Part shown: one piece after another, positions 61,121 through 64,000 of the stretch
Layout: every line of letters starts with the position of its first letter
Position numbering within the stretch: position 1 is the first letter of the stretch
Source of the DNA: Salibaculum sp031581025
GTDB taxonomy: Bacteria; Pseudomonadota; Alphaproteobacteria; Rhodobacterales; Rhodobacteraceae
Direction: 5' to 3' (one strand)
NCBI RefSeq assembly: GCF_031581025.1
Contig: NZ_JAVLCA010000008.1
DNA length: 64,000 bases
The notes under the pieces: generated by a model
Database searches by the model: none
The model's input: only the letters and a program-made list of their open reading frames with translations
What the model was told of the DNA's origin: nothing
Translations under genes and position numbers: made by a program

Positions 61121-61831
61121 ATGACCCAGACGCAATCCGCCCGGCCCAACCGCCCGCGCCGCTGGTTTGCCAGCATATGGGCCACGTCTGTCTTTTCCGC
61201 CGCGGGGTCCGCCGTACTGCAATTTTACAATGGCGGCGCGTTCGATGTCGCCTGGATGGCGCGCGCGATGCTGCTCATGTCGCTGCCGTTTCTGATGGCG
61301 GACCGCATGACGATGCTCGTCTCCGCCCGCGCGCGCCGCATCATGGGGCGCCAGTTTCGGTATTTCGTGGCGACGACCTACGCGACCCTCCTGGGCGTTA
61401 TGTTGATCCTGCTGAACCATGACAGCACTGGCGACCAGGCCGCGGTCGAGGCAACCGTTAATGTGGTGATCGCAATTTTTCTGGGGGTTTTCATGAGCGG
61501 AACGACCTCGGCTGCGGTGGTGCAAACGCCCGATCTCGCCGATCGTTACCTCGACCTCGACAAACTGGTGGATGGCAATTGGTTTCTACGCGCCGGGCAT
61601 CTTTGGTGGACGCCTTTCGCCGCCGCCCTCTGGCTTGTGCTGCTCTGGACAAACCGTGATGCGGATGACCTGACCTACACGTGGTTCCTGCTTGTTCTAT
61701 CCGTAGCGGTGGTGCCTGCGCTGCCCATAAGGCGGCCGCCCTTTCATCGGAACCCGTTTTCTCTGACCGGGCTGGTGGGACTTGTCCCAATGCTCGGCGT
61801 TCTCTGGCTGTGGATATCGATGACCTATTGA
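61121..61831 (+). CDS. Integral membrane protein of unknown function
   Basis: 236 residues. ATG 61121. Hydrophobic segments at about 17-35, 47-62, 82-100, 112-130, 160-178, 185-203 and 212-233 suggest six or seven membrane helices. No domain is recognised; the Arg-rich N-terminus (NRPRRW) should lie in the cytoplasm. It is divergent from secG and lies directly before the assembly gap. G+C is slightly lower than in the neighbours. Confidence 0.7.
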   Translation: MTQTQSARPNRPRRWFASIWATSVFSAAGSAVLQFYNGGAFDVAWMARAMLLMSLPFLMADRMTMLVSARARRIMGRQFRYFVATTYATLLGVMLILLNHDSTGDQAAVEATVNVVIAIFLGVFMSGTTSAAVVQTPDLADRYLDLDKLVDGNWFLRAGHLWWTPFAAALWLVLLWTNRDADDLTYTWFLLVLSVAVVPALPIRRPPFHRNPFSLTGLVGLVPMLGVLWLWISMTY

Positions 61832-61908
61832 TGATCTGAAAAACGCCCCTGCCGGGGGCATGCGAGGCTGGCTTGGCTCGGTGCATGGGCCACCCCGACC
61901 GACCCGCC

Positions 61909-61963
61909 CCCCATTCGCCCCTTTCGCGGGTCTCGGGCTTGGCCTATACCTGCGCGGGTTTCC
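61909..61963 (+). repeat. 55-base sequence at left edge of the gap
   Basis: Exactly identical to 62064-62118 on the other side of the N run. An exact 55-base overlap at contig ends is what a de Bruijn assembler with k = 55 leaves. Confidence 0.85.
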
Positions 61964-62063
61964 NNNNNNNNNNNNNNNNNNNNNNNNNNNNNNNNNNNNN
62001 NNNNNNNNNNNNNNNNNNNNNNNNNNNNNNNNNNNNNNNNNNNNNNNNNNNNNNNNNNNNNNN
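61964..62063. other. Assembly gap of 100 N
   Basis: Exactly 100 N, the conventional placeholder for a scaffold gap of unknown size, flanked by identical 55-base ends. True length may be zero or even negative. Any reading frame across it is artificial. Confidence 0.97.
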
Positions 62064-62118
62064 CCCCATTCGCCCCTTTCGCGGGTCTCGGGCTTGGCCT
62101 ATACCTGCGCGGGTTTCC
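62064..62118 (+). repeat. 55-base sequence at right edge of the gap
   Basis: Second copy of the 55-base sequence at 61909-61963. It ends 20 bases before the purA start codon, so it forms part of the purA leader. Confidence 0.85.
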
Positions 62119-62138
62119 AAACGCGAAGGACCGAACCG

Positions 62139-63431
62139 ATGGCAAACGTGGTCGTGGTCGGCGCCCAGTGGGGCGACGAAGGCAAGGGCAAGATCGTCGA
62201 CTGGCTGAGCGAGCGGGCCGAGGTGATCTGCCGTTTTCAGGGCGGGCACAACGCGGGCCATACGCTGGTCATCGACGGCGCGGTCTACAAGCTGCACGCG
62301 CTGCCCTCGGGGGTGGTGCGGGGCGGCAAGCTCTCGGTCATCGGCAACGGCGTGGTGCTGGACCCCTGGCACCTGGTGGAAGAGATCGCGACGATCCGCG
62401 CCCAGGGGGTCGAGATCACGCCCGAAACGCTGATGATCGCCGAGAACACGCCGCTGATCCTGCCGTTCCACGGCGAGTTGGACCGCGCGCGCGAGAACCA
62501 GAACTCGGTGGCCAAGATCGGCACGACGGGGCGCGGCATCGGCCCGGCCTACGAGGACAAGGTCGGCCGCCGGGTCATCCGCGTGGCCGACCTGGGCGAT
62601 GATGCGACGTTGGAAACCCGCGTCGATCGGGCGCTGGTCCATCACAACGCGCTGCGCCGCGGGCTGGGGCTGGAGGCCATCGACCGCGACGCGCTGATCG
62701 CGCAGCTCAAGGAGATCGCCCCGCGGATCCTGCCCTTTGCCGGGCCGGTCTGGAAGGTGTTGAACGACAAGCGCAAGGCGGGCCGCCGCATCCTGTTCGA
62801 AGGGGCGCAGGGGGCGCTGCTGGACATCGACTTCGGCACCTATCCCTATGTCACCTCATCCAACGTGATCTCGGGGCAGGCGGCCACGGGCACCGGCGTC
62901 GGCCCGGGCAGCATCGATTACGTGCTGGGCATCGCGAAGGCCTATACCACCCGCGTGGGCGAGGGGCCTTTCCCGACCGAACTGGACGACGCCGACGGCC
63001 AGCGTCTGGGCGAGCGGGGTCATGAGTTCGGCACCACCACGGGGCGCAAGCGCCGGTGCGGCTGGTTCGACGCGGCCCTCGTGCGCCAGACCTGCGCCAC
63101 GTCCGGCGTGACCGGCATCGCGCTGACTAAGCTTGACGTGCTGGACGGGTTCGAGACGCTCAGGATCTGCACCGGCTACGAGTTGGACGGCGAACGGCTG
63201 GACTACCTGCCCACCGCCGCCGACAAGCAGGCGCGCTGCGTGCCGGTCTACGAGGAGCTGCCGGGCTGGCAGGACAGCACCGAGGGCGCGCGCAGCTGGG
63301 CCGACCTGCCCGCGAATGCGATCAAGTACGTCCGCCGGGTGGAAGAGTTGATCGAATGCCCGGTGGCGCTACTCTCCACCTCGCCGGAACGGGATGACAC
63401 CATTCTGGTGACCGACCCCTTCGCCGACTGA
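62139..63431 (+). CDS. purA: Adenylosuccinate synthetase
   Basis: PurA joins IMP and aspartate with GTP, first step to AMP. 430 residues; MANVVVVGAQWGDEGKGKIV carries the GTP P-loop with Asp and the following GGHNAGHTLVIDG with catalytic His41-type residue. Ends with the usual TDPFAD. ATG 62139 follows GAAGGA and gives the normal N-terminus. The 5' leader touches the assembly gap; the coding region itself does not. Confidence 0.97.
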   Translation: MANVVVVGAQWGDEGKGKIVDWLSERAEVICRFQGGHNAGHTLVIDGAVYKLHALPSGVVRGGKLSVIGNGVVLDPWHLVEEIATIRAQGVEITPETLMIAENTPLILPFHGELDRARENQNSVAKIGTTGRGIGPAYEDKVGRRVIRVADLGDDATLETRVDRALVHHNALRRGLGLEAIDRDALIAQLKEIAPRILPFAGPVWKVLNDKRKAGRRILFEGAQGALLDIDFGTYPYVTSSNVISGQAATGTGVGPGSIDYVLGIAKAYTTRVGEGPFPTELDDADGQRLGERGHEFGTTTGRKRRCGWFDAALVRQTCATSGVTGIALTKLDVLDGFETLRICTGYELDGERLDYLPTAADKQARCVPVYEELPGWQDSTEGARSWADLPANAIKYVRRVEELIECPVALLSTSPERDDTILVTDPFAD

Positions 63432-63441
63432 GGAGGCCCCC

Positions 63442-63663
63442 TTGGCCCTGTCGCTCAAAACCCGCAAGCGCCTGTCGCTGCTGATCCTCGTGGTGGGTCT
63501 GCCGGTCTATATCGTGGCCTGCGTGACCGTGGTGAACTGGCTCTGGCCCGACCCCCTGACGCGCCCGCCGATGGGGGCGGAACTGGCGATCTACGTCGGG
63601 CTGGGCGTGCTCTGGGCCTTTCCGCTGAAATGGGTGTTCAAGGGTGTGGGCCAGGGCGAGTGA
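63442..63663 (+). CDS. DUF2842 membrane protein
   Basis: 73 residues with two membrane helices (about 12-33 and 47-65), starting MALSLKTRKRLSLLILVVGL and ending PLKWVFKGVGQGE, which match DUF2842. The start is TTG 63442 with GAGGAGG seven bases upstream. It follows purA by 10 bases and is followed at once by a terminator. Function unknown. Confidence 0.87.
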   Translation: MALSLKTRKRLSLLILVVGLPVYIVACVTVVNWLWPDPLTRPPMGAELAIYVGLGVLWAFPLKWVFKGVGQGE

Positions 63664-63688
63664 CGGGCAGGTCGGGATAACCTGCCCG
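63664..63688 (+). terminator. Hairpin after DUF2842
   Basis: CGGGCAGGT pairs perfectly with ACCTGCCCG (9 bp, 7-base loop) directly after the stop codon. No T-run follows, but position and strength suggest the end of the purA transcript. Confidence 0.6.
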
Positions 63689-64000
63689 CCCCGGGTCAGG
63701 TTGGTGCAGGGCCGGCGCGCGACTTGATCGGCACACAAGACGCAGAGCGCGTGGCGACGCGGGGTTGAACCGCGATGCGGTATCTGCCCGTCCGAGACCA
63801 AGGCCATCACCAGTCACACAATGGATCGTGAGAGACGGCGCAGGCGGAGCGGGTAATCTTGGCCAGAAACGCCTTGGCGGCACGCCAAGTTCCCGACAGG
63901 ATCCCGAAAACGGTGGACCACACCCAGCAGACTGGCACTCCGCCGGAGTGTCACCTTGGGGCTTTCCCATAAATCAGGAATTGGTGGCAGCCCGTAGGGG
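63689..64000. other. Right edge, no recognised gene
   Basis: 312 bases. A minus-strand frame (63970-63638) starts MGKPQGDTPAECQ but gives no recognisable product and has poor codon use. A short frame on the same strand near 63830-63940 is similar. It could be a relic of a mobile element or the leader of a gene beyond the window; neither can be shown here. Confidence 0.4.

Noticed and set aside
61860..62138. Open frame reading through the N gap into purA
   Set aside because: It exists only because N codons do not score as stops. The normal PurA start is ATG 62139.
63638..63970. Minus-strand frame at the right edge
   Set aside because: Overlaps the terminator and the DUF2842 end, has Pro/Arg-rich composition and no domain.

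Overview
The window is high-GC DNA (about two thirds G+C by eye) from an alphaproteobacterium of the Rhodobacteraceae/Roseobacter type. This rests on gene content and arrangement: a DUF1127 protein, DUF2842 next to purA, a glpSTPQUV glycerol ABC cluster, phaZ divergent from phaC-phaP-phaR, an lpxD-ACP-KAS group, and small intergenic repeats of a kind I recall from this family. It reads as ordinary chromosome. I see no rRNA, tRNA, CRISPR array, prophage or intact insertion sequence. One run of exactly 100 N (61964-62063) marks an assembly junction.

Layout. 1-5.5 kb: cell envelope, with a Tat-exported YcbK-type peptidase divergent from a YcbB-type L,D-transpeptidase, then lpxD, an acyl carrier protein and a ketoacyl-ACP synthase, and an IalB-like periplasmic protein. 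5.5-5.95 kb: a candidate small RNA on the minus strand with promoter, two hairpins and terminator. 5.95-12.7 kb: a CorC-type transporter, xerD, an unknown exported protein with a 51-residue membrane partner, aroK-aroB, a membrane protein and ssb. 12.9-19.5 kb: a valine-catabolism neighbourhood (3-hydroxyisobutyryl-CoA hydrolase, a collapsed mmsB, mmsA with a divergent LysR regulator), mixed with a Crp/Fnr regulator, a DUF2892 protein and a YbdK-type carboxylate-amine ligase. 19.5-22.3 kb: a CBS protein, coaD, DUF1127, gap and a 47-residue membrane protein.

22.7-34 kb is a glycerol module on one strand: glpD, two ABC ATPases (glpS, glpT), two permeases (glpP, glpQ), glpU, the binding protein glpV, glpK, a class I fructose-1,6-bisphosphatase and an iron-type alcohol dehydrogenase. 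It covers uptake, phosphorylation, oxidation to dihydroxyacetone phosphate and a gluconeogenic exit. 34.2-37.1 kb: an in-frame relic of hyuA/hyuB followed by acetoacetyl-CoA synthetase. 37.1-42.7 kb: a cold-shock protein with a 5' hairpin, an ArsC/Spx-like protein, a membrane protein, thrS, an alpha/beta hydrolase and a GPH/MFS transporter. 42.8-47.4 kb: polyhydroxyalkanoate metabolism (phaZ, phaC, phaP, phaR) with CTGC-N3-GCAG boxes ahead of phaP.

47.7-56.8 kb: a LysR regulator and a DegT-type aminotransferase, then a minus-strand operon of a polar amino acid/amine ABC transporter (ATPase, binding protein, two permeases) with a class I amidotransferase, a PuuA-like gamma-glutamyl ligase and a PuuB-like oxidase. 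The logic fits import and gamma-glutamylation of an amine, but no PuuC- or PuuE-like gene is present. 56.9-58.6 kb: two TerB-like proteins and a PhnD-like protein without a signal peptide. 58.8-61.8 kb: pyrG, secG and an unknown membrane protein. The gap follows, then purA, DUF2842 and an unassigned right edge.

The observations most worth following are the candidate small RNA at 5625-5685, the mirrored loss of ABC motifs in GlpS and GlpT, two genes (mmsB, hyuAB) that collapsed by deletion while keeping an open frame, the PhaR-type boxes, and the exact 55-bp identity on both sides of the N gap.
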